Under the pieces are notes generated by a model. The model searched no databases. It worked only from the letters and a program-made list of their open reading frames with translations, and had not been told where the DNA came from. A DNA stretch of 11,968 bases, from assembly GCA_028684735.1 (NCBI GenBank), contig JAQUFI010000043.1, forward strand, positions 1-11,968, read 5' to 3'. Below, piece after piece: positions 1-8,246 of this stretch. Numbering within the stretch: position 1 is the stretch's first letter; each line of letters begins with the position of its first letter. The DNA comes from Bacilli bacterium (lineage in GTDB: Bacteria > Bacillota_I > Bacilli_A > RF39 > UBA660). A program made the translations under genes and the position numbers.

Positions 1-2
1 AT

Positions 3-320
3 ATGGAAAGTGATAATCTAAAAGAAATGCTAAAATTTTTAAACATTATTTTAAATGAACAAAAATATGCAGAAGATAAAGGTTTAATAAAAAAAACAAG
101 TGATGAAATAAGTGATTTATTAGTTGATGAGAATCAAATGAATGATACTACTTTAGAACTTATTAAGCATAATATAAATTATTTAGATAGAAAATATGAT
201 GATTTATATGATTTAACAAATTTATATGATCCAATATATATTAGTTATAAAAAACAAATTCATAATAAATATGTTGCGGAATTAAGGAAAAAAAATAAAC
301 AAAAGAGGGAGGGTAATTAA
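3..320 (+). CDS. hypothetical protein, possibly 5'-truncated by the window edge
   Basis: I do not recognise the family of this 105-residue protein. It is acidic and mostly helical in character in the first 70 residues (many Lys, Glu, Asp, Leu and Asn) and ends in a strongly basic tail (AELRKKNKQKREGN). There is no signal peptide or membrane segment. Only two bases precede the ATG, so no ribosome-binding site can be checked and the true start may lie upstream of the window. The stop is followed after one base by the TTG start of the next gene, and the Shine-Dalgarno site of that gene lies inside this one. The two are therefore almost certainly cotranscribed and translationally coupled, which suggests a shared job. 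I assign no function. Confidence 0.6.
   Translation: MESDNLKEMLKFLNIILNEQKYAEDKGLIKKTSDEISDLLVDENQMNDTTLELIKHNINYLDRKYDDLYDLTNLYDPIYISYKKQIHNKYVAELRKKNKQKREGN
304..313 (+). promoter_or_regulatory. ribosome binding site that fixes the TTG start at 322
   Basis: The purine run AGAGGGAGGG ends eight bases before TTG at 322. This strong site makes the TTG a credible start for the cysteine-box gene although it is not ATG. It lies inside the last codons of the upstream gene. Confidence 0.7.
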
Positions 321-321
321 C

Positions 322-951
322 TTGTCAAAGTTCGATTATGATAAAGTAAAAGATATGGAATATGACCCTAGTAGAGATAGATATATAGGGAAAGACGGAA
401 GTGAATTAAAAGTCACACCATATTCAGATGGTTCTGGATATAAGTATGATTATTATGATAGTAGTACCTATGGAAACTCTTCTCATAGTTCTACACATGT
501 TAAATCGGATTTAAATGAAAATTGGAATAGAACAGATAATGATAGAGATAATGGTACTCAAGAAAAAAGTTCTGGAACTGGGTGTTATTTAACATCAGCA
601 TGTATGAAAAATTACAATAAATTATTTAATGATAATTGTGAAGAACTTAGAGTTCTTAGATGGTTTAGAGATAATTTTGTATCTAAAGAAGATATTGAAC
701 ACTATTATCCAGTAGCTCCAATTATAGTAGCTGCTATTGAAAAAGATTCAAATAGGGAAGCAACCTATAATTACATATATGAGAATATAATTAGTCAATG
801 TGTAATAGCAATAAAAACTGGTGATTATGATTATGCATACAAAAGATATAAAACAAGCGTATTAGCATTTGAAGAAGTATATGCAAAAAAAGAACTTCAA
901 AAAAGATTAGTGAAAGTACTTAGAAAAGTTAATAATTCTAATTATGGATAA
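322..951 (+). CDS. CFI-box-like C-terminal domain protein (cysteine-box protein)
   Basis: A 209-residue soluble protein with two parts. Residues 1-85 are low-complexity and polar (rich in Asp, Ser, Tyr, Gly, Asn), look disordered, and include a short KFDYDKVKDMEYDPSRDRYIG stretch. Residues 87-195 form a helical domain that opens with GCYLTSAC (Cys88, Cys94), then Cys106 in NCEELRVLRWFRDNF, then EHYYPVAPIIVAAI and an AYKRYKTSVLAFEEVYA helix. This resembles the CFI-box C-terminal domain proteins common in Bacillota, whose hallmark is C-[YF]-[IL]-[AT]-[TS]-A followed by LR-x-FRD. That assignment is from memory of the motif, not a search. The biochemical role of the family is unknown to me. The TTG start is supported by the strong ribosome-binding site. 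The gene is followed directly by a terminator, so it ends its operon and is not part of the restriction operon. Confidence 0.75.
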   Translation: MSKFDYDKVKDMEYDPSRDRYIGKDGSELKVTPYSDGSGYKYDYYDSSTYGNSSHSSTHVKSDLNENWNRTDNDRDNGTQEKSSGTGCYLTSACMKNYNKLFNDNCEELRVLRWFRDNFVSKEDIEHYYPVAPIIVAAIEKDSNREATYNYIYENIISQCVIAIKTGDYDYAYKRYKTSVLAFEEVYAKKELQKRLVKVLRKVNNSNYG

Positions 952-957
952 TTGAAT

Positions 958-1007
958 AAAAGGGTATTTGGTATTCTTCTTGAAGGAAACATTAATATCC
1001 TTTTTTT
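958..1007 (+). terminator. Rho-independent terminator of the first operon
   Basis: An 11-bp stem (958-968 with 994-1004, one G-U pair) closes on a 25-base loop that can fold a second small hairpin. The 3' arm runs into seven T at 1001-1007. It begins six bases after the stop codon at 951 and separates the cysteine-box gene from hsdM. Confidence 0.75.
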
Positions 1008-1167
1008 GTATGTGATATAGTTCCTAATTTGATAATTTTTTAAATTTACTATATTTCATCATTTTAATGTCGGATTTAAACTATAAATTTAAGTATATTT
1101 TTTTGTATAATTATGATTCATTTTAAATATTAATTTGGTTTAAATACTATGGTAAAATGCCTTTTAA

Positions 1168-1176
1168 TGGTATAAT
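1168..1176 (+). promoter_or_regulatory. probable promoter of the hsdM-hsdS-hsdR operon (extended -10)
   Basis: TGGTATAAT is a perfect -10 hexamer with the extended TGn element. I see no convincing -35 at 16-18 bases upstream, which is tolerable for an extended -10. Transcription would start near 1183, giving a very short leader that still contains the GAGAGG site. A second candidate, TGGTAAAAT at 1150-1158, would give a longer leader. The rest of the roughly 250-base gap from 952 to 1200 is AT-rich and holds nothing else I can support. Confidence 0.5.
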
Positions 1177-1200
1177 TAATTATGAGAGGTAGTGATACTA

Positions 1201-3768
1201 ATGAATAAACAACAATTAGCTTCAAAAATATGGGAATCTGCAAACAAAATGCGTTCAAAAATTGAAGCAAACGAATATAAAGATTATATTTTGGGTTTTA
1301 TGTTTTATAAATTTCTATCTAATAAGGAAGTAATGACATTAAAAAGCATGGGATTATCAAATGAAGATATTAAGTCCGATGTTAATGAAGAAAATGGAAG
1401 ATTAAAATCAGTTCTTCAAGAAAAAAATGGATATTTTATTTCTTATAGTAATTTATTTTCAACTTGGATTGAAATGAGAAATGATTTTAATATTTCTAAT
1501 GTAAGGGATGCTTTATCTGCTTTTAGTAGATTAATTAATAACACACATAAAAAAGTTTATGATGGGATTTTTAAAACTTTAGAAACAGGTTTAAGCAAAT
1601 TGGGTGATACATCAGATAGTCAAACAAAAGCTGTTAAAGATTTAATATATTTAATAGATGATATACCAATGGATAATAATCAAGATTATGATATATTGGG
1701 ATTTATTTATGAATATTTAATTTCTAATTTTGCAGCAAATGCTGGTAAAAAAGCCGGGGAATTTTATACACCTCATGAAGTATCTTTATTAATGTCTGAA
1801 ATAATTGCAGAACATTTAAAAGATAGAAAACAGATAGAAATATATGACCCAACTAGTGGTTCTGGTTCGTTGTTAATTAATATAGGTAAAACAGCTTCAA
1901 AGTACATTAAAGAAGAAAATAAAATTAAATATTTTGCACAGGAATTAAAGCAAAATACATATAACTTAACAAGAATGAATTTAGTTATGAGAGGTATTAT
2001 TCCTGATAATATTTATACAAGAAATGGTGATACTCTTGAAGACGATTGGCCATATTTTGATGAAAAACAAGCATATCAGCCATTGTTTGTAGATGCTGTA
2101 GTATCAAATCCTCCATATTCACAAAACTGGGATTCAACAGATAAAGAAGCAGATGCTAGATTTAAAGAATATGGATTGGCACCAAAGTCAAAAGCTGATT
2201 ATGCATTTTTATTACATGACTTATATCATTTAAAGAGTGATGGAATAATGACTATAGTTCTTCCTCACGGAGTATTGTTTCGTGGAGGAGAAGAGGGAGA
2301 AATAAGAAAAAATCTTATTGAACATAATAATATAGATATAATTATAGGATTACCTGCTAACATTTTCTTTGGTACTGGTATTCCAACAATAATCATGATA
2401 TTAAGAAAAGATAGAGAAAATACCGATACATTAATAATAGATGCATCTAAGGGATTTATTAAAGAGGGAAAAAATAATAAACTTAGATCTTCTGATATTA
2501 AAAAGATTGTTGATACTGTAATTGATAGACAAAGTATAGAAAAGTTTTCTAAAGTTGTAACAAGAGAAGAAATAAGAAATAATGATTACAATTTAAATAT
2601 TCCTAGATACGTAGATTCTAGTGAAGAAATTGAAAAATATGATATTTATTCAATAATGAATGGTGGTATTCCATCAGAGGAACTAATTAAGTTTGATGAA
2701 TATTTTAAAGTTTTTCCAAACTTAAAAGATGAACTTTTTAAAAAGGTCAATGACTCATATTATGAATTAAATGTAGACGATTTACATGAATTTATATTTA
2801 ATCATAACGATATTAAAAACTATCAAAATATTTATAAAGAACAATTTGAAAATTTTGATGAATATTTAAATGATGAATTAATTAAAAATATGGATTTAGT
2901 AGATATATCTGAAGAAGAAACTAAAATTGCTAATGCTCTATTTAATAGAATTGAAAATTTACCATTAGCAAATAAATATACTTCATACCAAATACTAGAT
3001 GACATATGGAATGATATTTCAGGGGACTTAGAAATTATCATTACTGAAGGTATTGAAGCATGTAATAAAATTGATCCTATAATGGAAGTTAAGAAAAAAG
3101 GGAATAAAGAAACAGAAGTACAAGTTGGAGTAAAAGGCCGTATAATTCCGTTAGAATTAGTAATCGATTATAAACTTTCTAATTTAAAAGACAATATAAC
3201 TGAAAAAGAAAATAAACTATTTGAGATTGAATCAAGAATAAGTGAAATATTTGATAGTTTAACCGAGGAAGAAAAGTTAGAAATAGACTCAGCATTAACT
3301 GATGATAATGATGCTTTCATTCCAAAAGAAATAGTTAAGAAAGCAAAAGAATTCCTAAAAAATGAATTAATGGAAGGCTCAATTGAAAAAAAAGTTATAG
3401 AAGTTAATAATTTATACGATGAACAAAAGAAATTAAATAAACAAGTTAAAGATGGTAATGAAGCTATTGAAATAGAAGCACAAAAGGAAATTGAAAATTT
3501 AACTTATGAAGAAATTTGTGAATTATTAAACCAAAAATGGATTGAACCAATTATTAAAGGCATTGATAAACAAATAAATGATATAATTAGTGATTTTTCT
3601 AAACAAATTGAAAAGTTGTCTAATAAATATAATCAAACGCTAGTTGATATTGATGAAGAAATCAAAGAATCTAAAAAGCAACTTTCAGAAATGATAAATG
3701 AACTTACTGGTTCTGAATTTGATATGAAAGGACTAGAAGATTTTAAATCTCTATTAAATGGTGATTAA
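1201..3768 (+). CDS. hsdM: type I restriction-modification DNA methyltransferase subunit HsdM
   Basis: Modification subunit of a type I enzyme. With HsdS it transfers a methyl group from S-adenosylmethionine to adenine N6 in the bipartite target, and it also forms part of the restriction complex. The N-terminal helical domain (residues 1-150, with ANKMRSK and DYILGFMFYKFLSNK) is typical. GEFYTP is at 186-191, the SAM-binding motif DPTSGSGSLL at 216-225, the catalytic NPPY at 303-306, and the HGVLFRGGEEGEIRK and DYNLNIPRYV blocks near 356-370 and 462-471. At 855 residues it is much longer than the roughly 520 of classical HsdM. Residues from about 480 on are charged, helical and coiled-coil-like; this longer architecture is also known in Bacillota. 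ATG 1201 is chosen because GAGAGG (1184-1189) lies 11 bases upstream, whereas the in-frame GTG at 1192 would be only two bases from it. First gene of the operon. Confidence 0.96.
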   Translation: MNKQQLASKIWESANKMRSKIEANEYKDYILGFMFYKFLSNKEVMTLKSMGLSNEDIKSDVNEENGRLKSVLQEKNGYFISYSNLFSTWIEMRNDFNISNVRDALSAFSRLINNTHKKVYDGIFKTLETGLSKLGDTSDSQTKAVKDLIYLIDDIPMDNNQDYDILGFIYEYLISNFAANAGKKAGEFYTPHEVSLLMSEIIAEHLKDRKQIEIYDPTSGSGSLLINIGKTASKYIKEENKIKYFAQELKQNTYNLTRMNLVMRGIIPDNIYTRNGDTLEDDWPYFDEKQAYQPLFVDAVVSNPPYSQNWDSTDKEADARFKEYGLAPKSKADYAFLLHDLYHLKSDGIMTIVLPHGVLFRGGEEGEIRKNLIEHNNIDIIIGLPANIFFGTGIPTIIMILRKDRENTDTLIIDASKGFIKEGKNNKLRSSDIKKIVDTVIDRQSIEKFSKVVTREEIRNNDYNLNIPRYVDSSEEIEKYDIYSIMNGGIPSEELIKFDEYFKVFPNLKDELFKKVNDSYYELNVDDLHEFIFNHNDIKNYQNIYKEQFENFDEYLNDELIKNMDLVDISEEETKIANALFNRIENLPLANKYTSYQILDDIWNDISGDLEIIITEGIEACNKIDPIMEVKKKGNKETEVQVGVKGRIIPLELVIDYKLSNLKDNITEKENKLFEIESRISEIFDSLTEEEKLEIDSALTDDNDAFIPKEIVKKAKEFLKNELMEGSIEKKVIEVNNLYDEQKKLNKQVKDGNEAIEIEAQKEIENLTYEEICELLNQKWIEPIIKGIDKQINDIISDFSKQIEKLSNKYNQTLVDIDEEIKESKKQLSEMINELTGSEFDMKGLEDFKSLLNGD

Positions 3769-3769
3769 T

Positions 3770-4984
3770 ATGAATAATAATACACCAAAAATAAGATTTA
3801 AAGGATTTAATGACGCTTGGGAACAGTGTAAGCTAGGTGAAGTTGTAAATTTCAAGCAAGGAATACAGGTTGATTTAGAAAAACAATATAGTAATCCGTT
3901 TAAAGATAGTATAAGATTTATAAGAATCGTAGATTACACTCAAAATACAAATGACAAAAGATATATTAAAAAAGTTGATAATGCTAATTATGTTAATATT
4001 GATGATGTTGTAATGGTGAGATATGGAGCAACTGCTGGTTTTGTATCATATGGAATTAAAGGAATTATTGCAAATAATATGTTTACTATCAATGCGGAAA
4101 AATTAAATAAGAAGTATCTTTATACCTATTTGAAAATGGATAAAATATATAAACAATTAAATTTAAGTAATGGTTCATCTGCAATGCCAGCTTTGAATTT
4201 TGGTATAGTAAAAGACATAATTATTTCATACTCAAATGAATCTGAACAATCAAAAATAGGATTGTATTTTAATAAATTAGATACCCTTATCACCCTTCAT
4301 CAACGTAAGTATGATAAGTTAGTTAATGTGAAACAAGCTATGTTAGAAAAAATGTTTCCAAAAAATAATTCAAATATTCCTGAAATAAGATTTAAAGGAT
4401 TTAATGACGCTTGGGAACAGCGTAAGTTAGAATCATTAATAATTAAAGGTGGGTCTGGTGGTACTCCTACATCAACAAATGATAAATATTACAATGGAGA
4501 TATTAATTTTCTTGGAATAAGTGATATAACTAATTCTGATGGAAATATTTATAAGACAGAAAAGAAAATTACACAGTTAGGTTTAAATAACTCTGCTGCA
4601 TGGATTGTACCAGCTGATTCTATTTCGCTAGCAATGTATGCAAGTGTTGGTAAATTAGCCATTTTAAAGGTAGATTCAGCCACATCTCAAGCATTTTATA
4701 ATATGGTTTTTGATGAAAAGTCTACTAGAGATATTGTATTTCATAGGTTAAGTTTGGCAAATATTATTAATGAGTGGGACTCTTTAATATCCACTGGAAC
4801 TCAATCAAATTTAAATGCTGATAAAGTAAAAAAATTCGAAATAATTATTTCGTCAAATATAAATGAAAACAAAAAAGTAAGTGAATTTTTAAATAATTTA
4901 AATAACCTTATCACCCTTCATCAACGTAAGTTAGATAAATTAAATAATGTAAAGAAATCTTTATTGGATAAAATGTTTGTATAG
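3770..4984 (+). CDS. hsdS: type I restriction-modification specificity subunit HsdS (expressed copy)
   Basis: DNA-recognition subunit: each of its two TRDs reads one half of a bipartite target, and the conserved helices set the spacing and bind HsdM. It has 404 residues in two internally repeated halves. First half: IRFKGFNDAWEQCKL (8-22), TRD1 to about 165, then LITLHQRKYDKL in the central coil (173-184). Second half: IRFKGFNDAWEQRKL (206-220), TRD2 to about 368, then LITLHQRKLDKL (380-391) and a C-terminal helix. The TRDs are unrelated to each other by eye, so the target is probably asymmetric; its sequence cannot be read from the protein. ATG 3770 follows the hsdM stop by one base. An in-frame ATG at 3758 overlaps hsdM, and neither has a good ribosome site, so translational coupling is likely. 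Repeats at both edges of each TRD match the silent cassettes downstream of hsdR. Confidence 0.95.
   Translation: MNNNTPKIRFKGFNDAWEQCKLGEVVNFKQGIQVDLEKQYSNPFKDSIRFIRIVDYTQNTNDKRYIKKVDNANYVNIDDVVMVRYGATAGFVSYGIKGIIANNMFTINAEKLNKKYLYTYLKMDKIYKQLNLSNGSSAMPALNFGIVKDIIISYSNESEQSKIGLYFNKLDTLITLHQRKYDKLVNVKQAMLEKMFPKNNSNIPEIRFKGFNDAWEQRKLESLIIKGGSGGTPTSTNDKYYNGDINFLGISDITNSDGNIYKTEKKITQLGLNNSAAWIVPADSISLAMYASVGKLAILKVDSATSQAFYNMVFDEKSTRDIVFHRLSLANIINEWDSLISTGTQSNLNADKVKKFEIIISSNINENKKVSEFLNNLNNLITLHQRKLDKLNNVKKSLLDKMFV
3789..3826 (+). repeat. proximal repeat P1, before TRD1 of hsdS
   Basis: 38 bases identical to 4383-4420 in the same orientation. It encodes IRFKGFNDAWEQ and ends in CTTGGGAACAG; the next bases are TGTAAG. 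The CTTGGGAACA core recurs at the start of both silent cassettes. Confidence 0.9.
4285..4310 (+). repeat. distal repeat D1, after TRD1 of hsdS
   Basis: 26 bases identical to 4906-4931 in the same orientation. It encodes LITLHQRK and contains CTTCATCAACGTAAG. It differs from the distal repeats of the silent cassettes by one base inside the 24-base core (C at 4294 where the silent copies have T). Confidence 0.9.
4383..4420 (+). repeat. proximal repeat P2, before TRD2 of hsdS
   Basis: Second copy of the 38-base direct repeat, 594 bases (198 codons) after P1. The following bases CGTAAGTTAGA match the start of silent cassette 2 (minus strand), whereas P1 continues with TGTAAG. Confidence 0.9.
4906..4931 (+). 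repeat. distal repeat D2, after TRD2 of hsdS
   Basis: Second copy of the 26-base distal repeat, 621 bases (207 codons) after D1. Its continuation, CAACGTAAGTTAGA, is also found at the proximal edge of silent cassette 2. Confidence 0.9.
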
Positions 4985-4998
4985 GAAGGATGATTTAA

Positions 4999-7900
4999 AT
5001 GTATAGCGATGAATTAGTTTTCGAACATGATTTTGTTGAAGCTTTAAAGCAAAATGGTTGGACTGATGGCGTGTTAAATCATCCAACAGAAAAGGATTTA
5101 ATTGATAACTGGGCAAGAATATTATTTGAAAATAATAGACAAAAGGACAGATTAGGAGATTATCCTTTAACAGATACTGAAATGCAACAGATCATAGAAA
5201 ATATAACCGCCTTAAGAACTCCATTGAAATTAAATAGTTTTATAAATGGAAAAACAATAAGCATTATAAGAGATAACCCAAATGATGTATTGCATAAAGG
5301 AAAAGAAATTAGTTTAAAAATTTATGATAGAAAAGAGATAGCTGCTGGTCAATCAAGATATCAAATTGCAGAACAACCTATATTTCAAAAGTCTTCTCCT
5401 ATATTAAATAGCAGAAGAGGAGATGTTATGCTTTTAATTAATGGAATGCCTCTATTTCATGTTGAATTAAAGAAAAGTAACATTTCAGTAAAACAAGCAA
5501 CCAATCAAATAGAAAAGTACGCGCATGAAGGAATATATAGTGGAATATATAGTTTAGTTCAAATTTTTGTTGCAATGACTCCTGAAGAAACAGTGTATTT
5601 TGCAAATCCTGGACCAGACGGTTTCTTTAATCCAGCATTCTATTTTCATTGGGAAGATTTTAATAATGAGATAATTAATAATTGGAAAGATTTAACTAGA
5701 ACTTTATTATCTATTCCAATGGCACATCAATTAATAGGTTTTTATACAGTAGCAGATGATACTGACGGTGTTTTAAAAGTTATGAGAAGTTATCAATATT
5801 ATGCCGCTAATAAAATATCAGATGTTGTGTCTAAGACGGATTGGACAAATCCAAATATTAGAGGTGGATATATTTGGCATACAACTGGATCAGGTAAAAC
5901 AATGACTTCATTTAAGTCAGCACAATTAATTGCTAATTCAAAAGATGCAGATAAAGTTGTATTTTTAATGGATAGAATTGAATTAGGTACTCAAAGTTTA
6001 AGTGAATATCAAGGTTTTGCTGACAATAAAGATGACGTAGCAGGAACAGAAGATACAAAAGATTTAATTACAAAATTAAAAAGTGAAAATCCAAAAAATA
6101 CTTTAATAGTAACTTCTATTCAGAAAATGAGTTTAATTAAAGATGTAGTTGGAGTATATACTCATGATATTGAACAAATAAATAAAAAGAGAATTGTAAT
6201 TATTGTAGATGAGTGTCATAGAGATGTATTTGGCATAATGATGTCTTCTATTCGTGAGACATTTCCTAAAGCAATCTTCTTTGGATTTACAGGTACACCA
6301 ATATTTGATGAAAATAAAAAAAAGTTAAGCACTATGCCCGATGTCTTTGGAAATGAATTGCATAGATATGTTATTGCTGATGGAATTAGAGATGGAAATG
6401 TATTGGGATTTGATTTGTATAAAGTTCCTACATTTAAAGATATAGATATACGTAGAGCAGTTGCATTACATAAATGCAAAGCACAAGATGAAAATGAAGC
6501 GATTAATGATCCATCGAAAAGTCCGACATATTACAAATATATACATGAAATTAGTATGTCTACCGAAGAAGATGAAAATGGTGATTTAATAAAAGGAATT
6601 GAGGATTATATTCCAAGCAATCAATACAATTCTAATAGACATAGAGAACAAGTTATTAAAAATATAATGGATAACTGGAATAGAATAAGTAGAAATAATA
6701 CTTTTAGTGCTATATTAGCAACAAATAGCATTCCAGAGGCAATAGAATATTATAGATTATTGAAAAGTAAAAATGCCAATGATTTATTTAAATTCACTGT
6801 TTTAGTTGATTCTAATATTGATAATAGCGATGGGGCAATCTTTAAAGAAGATGGCTTAATTGAAATAATTAGTGATTATAATGAAATGTATGAACAAAAT
6901 TTTTCGCTAAGCACAAGTGGATCATTTAAAAAGGATGTTAGTAATAGATTGGCTCATAAGAAACCATATAATAGAATATTAGAAAATGATAAATTAGGAT
7001 TATTAATTGTTGTTGATCAAATGTTAACTGGTTTTGATTCAAAATGGTTAAATGCTTTGTATTTAGATAAAGTTGTGCAATACGAAAATATTATACAAGC
7101 GTTTTCAAGAACTAATAGAATATATAAAATGATTGAAAAACCTTTTGGCATTATAAAGTATTATAGAAAACCATATACAATGGAAAAGAATATTGAAAAA
7201 GCTATTAAGTTATATTCCGGAGATAAACCTTTTCAACTATTTGTGCCAAAATTAAATGAAAACTTAGGAAAAATGAATGTTATTTATGAAGAATTGGAAG
7301 ATTTATTTAAGTCAGAAGGTATAGAAAATTTTTCTAGTTTACCAGAAGACAATGAAACGAAAAGAAAATTTGTAAAATTATACAATGAATTTAACAAATA
7401 TTTAAATGCTTCAATGATTCAGGGATATGTTCCTAATAGGTATGAAGAAGCAAGTGAAATTGATTTAACTGATAAACTAATGGATTCACAAAACAGTAAA
7501 GAAGAAATCAATAAAATTGGTGATGAATTTTTTGATGAGGTAGTTGCTTGCAATAGTCCAGTTTCAATTTCAAACATTAATGCTTTAAATCAAAGATATA
7601 AGGAGTTAAGTAGGGAGCCAAAAGAAAAAACTAATGATATTCCATATGACATTGATGCAAGTTTAGTAGAAATCGATGATGGTAAAATTGATTCTGATTA
7701 TATGAATAGTAAATTTACTAAATATTTAAAAACTTTAAATCAAGAAAATTGTTCTAAAGAGGAATTAGAAACAGCTTTATCAAATTTGCATAAGTCATTT
7801 GCAAGTTTATCTAAAGAAAAACAAAAATATGCAAATATATTATTAAATGATATTAATAGTGGAGATATAGTTATTGAATCAGGCAAAACTTTTATTGACT

Positions 7901-8214
7901 ATATTACAGAATATGAAATTAAAGCTGAAAATGATCAAATTAAGATATTATCTAATTCATTCGGCTTGGATGAACAAAAATTAAGACAAATAATGTCTTT
8001 ACCATTAACTGAAAGTAATTTAAATGAATTTAATAGGTTTGAGGATTTGCTTAAAACTGTTAACAAAGATACTGCAAAAAGTTCTTTAGAAAAAATCTAT
8101 AACAAGGAATTAAAACAGTATGAAGTAAGCATGGAAACGCATGAAATTTTAAGAAAATTCATATTAGAAGGTGGATTTGGTTTAGAAGTATTTTCAAATA
8201 GTAAGGTAGATTAA
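4999..8214 (+). CDS. hsdR: type I restriction endonuclease subunit HsdR
   Basis: Restriction subunit: an ATP-driven double-stranded DNA translocase with a nuclease domain that cuts unmodified DNA at a distance from the recognition site when bound to HsdM-HsdS. It has 1071 residues, normal for the family. The N-terminal PD-(D/E)xK nuclease shows GDVMLL with Asp142, VELKK with Glu156 and Lys158, and the QIEKY box (Gln170, Tyr174). The superfamily 2 helicase motor has Walker A HTTGSGKT (294-301), DECH (404-407), FTGTP (430-434), MLTGFD (675-680) and motif VI QAFSRTNR (700-707). The C-terminal third is helical and probably docks on HsdM. All key residues are intact, so the enzyme should be active. 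AGGAAGGA at 4983-4990 lies nine bases before ATG, 14 bases after the hsdS stop. The order hsdM-hsdS-hsdR places this gene between the expressed and silent specificity sequences. Confidence 0.97.
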   Translation: MYSDELVFEHDFVEALKQNGWTDGVLNHPTEKDLIDNWARILFENNRQKDRLGDYPLTDTEMQQIIENITALRTPLKLNSFINGKTISIIRDNPNDVLHKGKEISLKIYDRKEIAAGQSRYQIAEQPIFQKSSPILNSRRGDVMLLINGMPLFHVELKKSNISVKQATNQIEKYAHEGIYSGIYSLVQIFVAMTPEETVYFANPGPDGFFNPAFYFHWEDFNNEIINNWKDLTRTLLSIPMAHQLIGFYTVADDTDGVLKVMRSYQYYAANKISDVVSKTDWTNPNIRGGYIWHTTGSGKTMTSFKSAQLIANSKDADKVVFLMDRIELGTQSLSEYQGFADNKDDVAGTEDTKDLITKLKSENPKNTLIVTSIQKMSLIKDVVGVYTHDIEQINKKRIVIIVDECHRDVFGIMMSSIRETFPKAIFFGFTGTPIFDENKKKLSTMPDVFGNELHRYVIADGIRDGNVLGFDLYKVPTFKDIDIRRAVALHKCKAQDENEAINDPSKSPTYYKYIHEISMSTEEDENGDLIKGIEDYIPSNQYNSNRHREQVIKNIMDNWNRISRNNTFSAILATNSIPEAIEYYRLLKSKNANDLFKFTVLVDSNIDNSDGAIFKEDGLIEIISDYNEMYEQNFSLSTSGSFKKDVSNRLAHKKPYNRILENDKLGLLIVVDQMLTGFDSKWLNALYLDKVVQYENIIQAFSRTNRIYKMIEKPFGIIKYYRKPYTMEKNIEKAIKLYSGDKPFQLFVPKLNENLGKMNVIYEELEDLFKSEGIENFSSLPEDNETKRKFVKLYNEFNKYLNASMIQGYVPNRYEEASEIDLTDKLMDSQNSKEEINKIGDEFFDEVVACNSPVSISNINALNQRYKELSREPKEKTNDIPYDIDASLVEIDDGKIDSDYMNSKFTKYLKTLNQENCSKEELETALSNLHKSFASLSKEKQKYANILLNDINSGDIVIESGKTFIDYITEYEIKAENDQIKILSNSFGLDEQKLRQIMSLPLTESNLNEFNRFEDLLKTVNKDTAKSSLEKIYNKELKQYEVSMETHEILRKFILEGGFGLEVFSNSKVD

Positions 8215-8232
8215 AAATAATCTATCTTTTTT
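8203..8232 (+). terminator. terminator of the hsd operon, overlapping the hsdR stop and abutting silent cassette 1
   Basis: The stem GGTAGATTA (8205-8213) pairs with TAATCTATC (8218-8226) with one G-U pair. It has a four-A loop and can be lengthened by two A-T pairs. Six T follow at 8227-8232 and run straight into CTTGGGAACAG of the silent cassette. The hsdR stop TAA at 8212-8214 is inside the stem and loop. The position implies that cassette 1 is not transcribed from the hsdM promoter except by read-through. Confidence 0.8.
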
Positions 8233-8246
8233 CTTGGGAACAGTGT
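8229..8246 (+). repeat. proximal repeat P3, start of silent cassette 1
   Basis: TTTTCTTGGGAACAGTGT. The 14 bases CTTGGGAACAGTGT match P1 of hsdS (3816-3829) in direct orientation. The first 14 bases (8229-8242) are an exact inverted copy of 10135-10148 at the start of silent cassette 2. Confidence 0.85.

Noticed and set aside
1192..1200. GTG start for hsdM at 1192
   Set aside because: The GAGAGG ribosome site ends two bases before it, too close; ATG 1201 has an 11-base spacing and starts with the usual MNKQQLA-type N-terminus.
2832..3041. Minus-strand open frame within hsdM
   Set aside because: It lies wholly inside the strongly supported hsdM, has no family likeness and no ribosome site; it is an antisense shadow.
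3789..4931. CRISPR-like array from the repeated sequences
   Set aside because: There are only two copies of each repeat, about 600 bases apart, inside a coding sequence, and no cas genes.
6216..6479. Minus-strand open frame within hsdR
   Set aside because: It overlaps the conserved helicase region of hsdR and shows no recognisable protein; antisense shadow.
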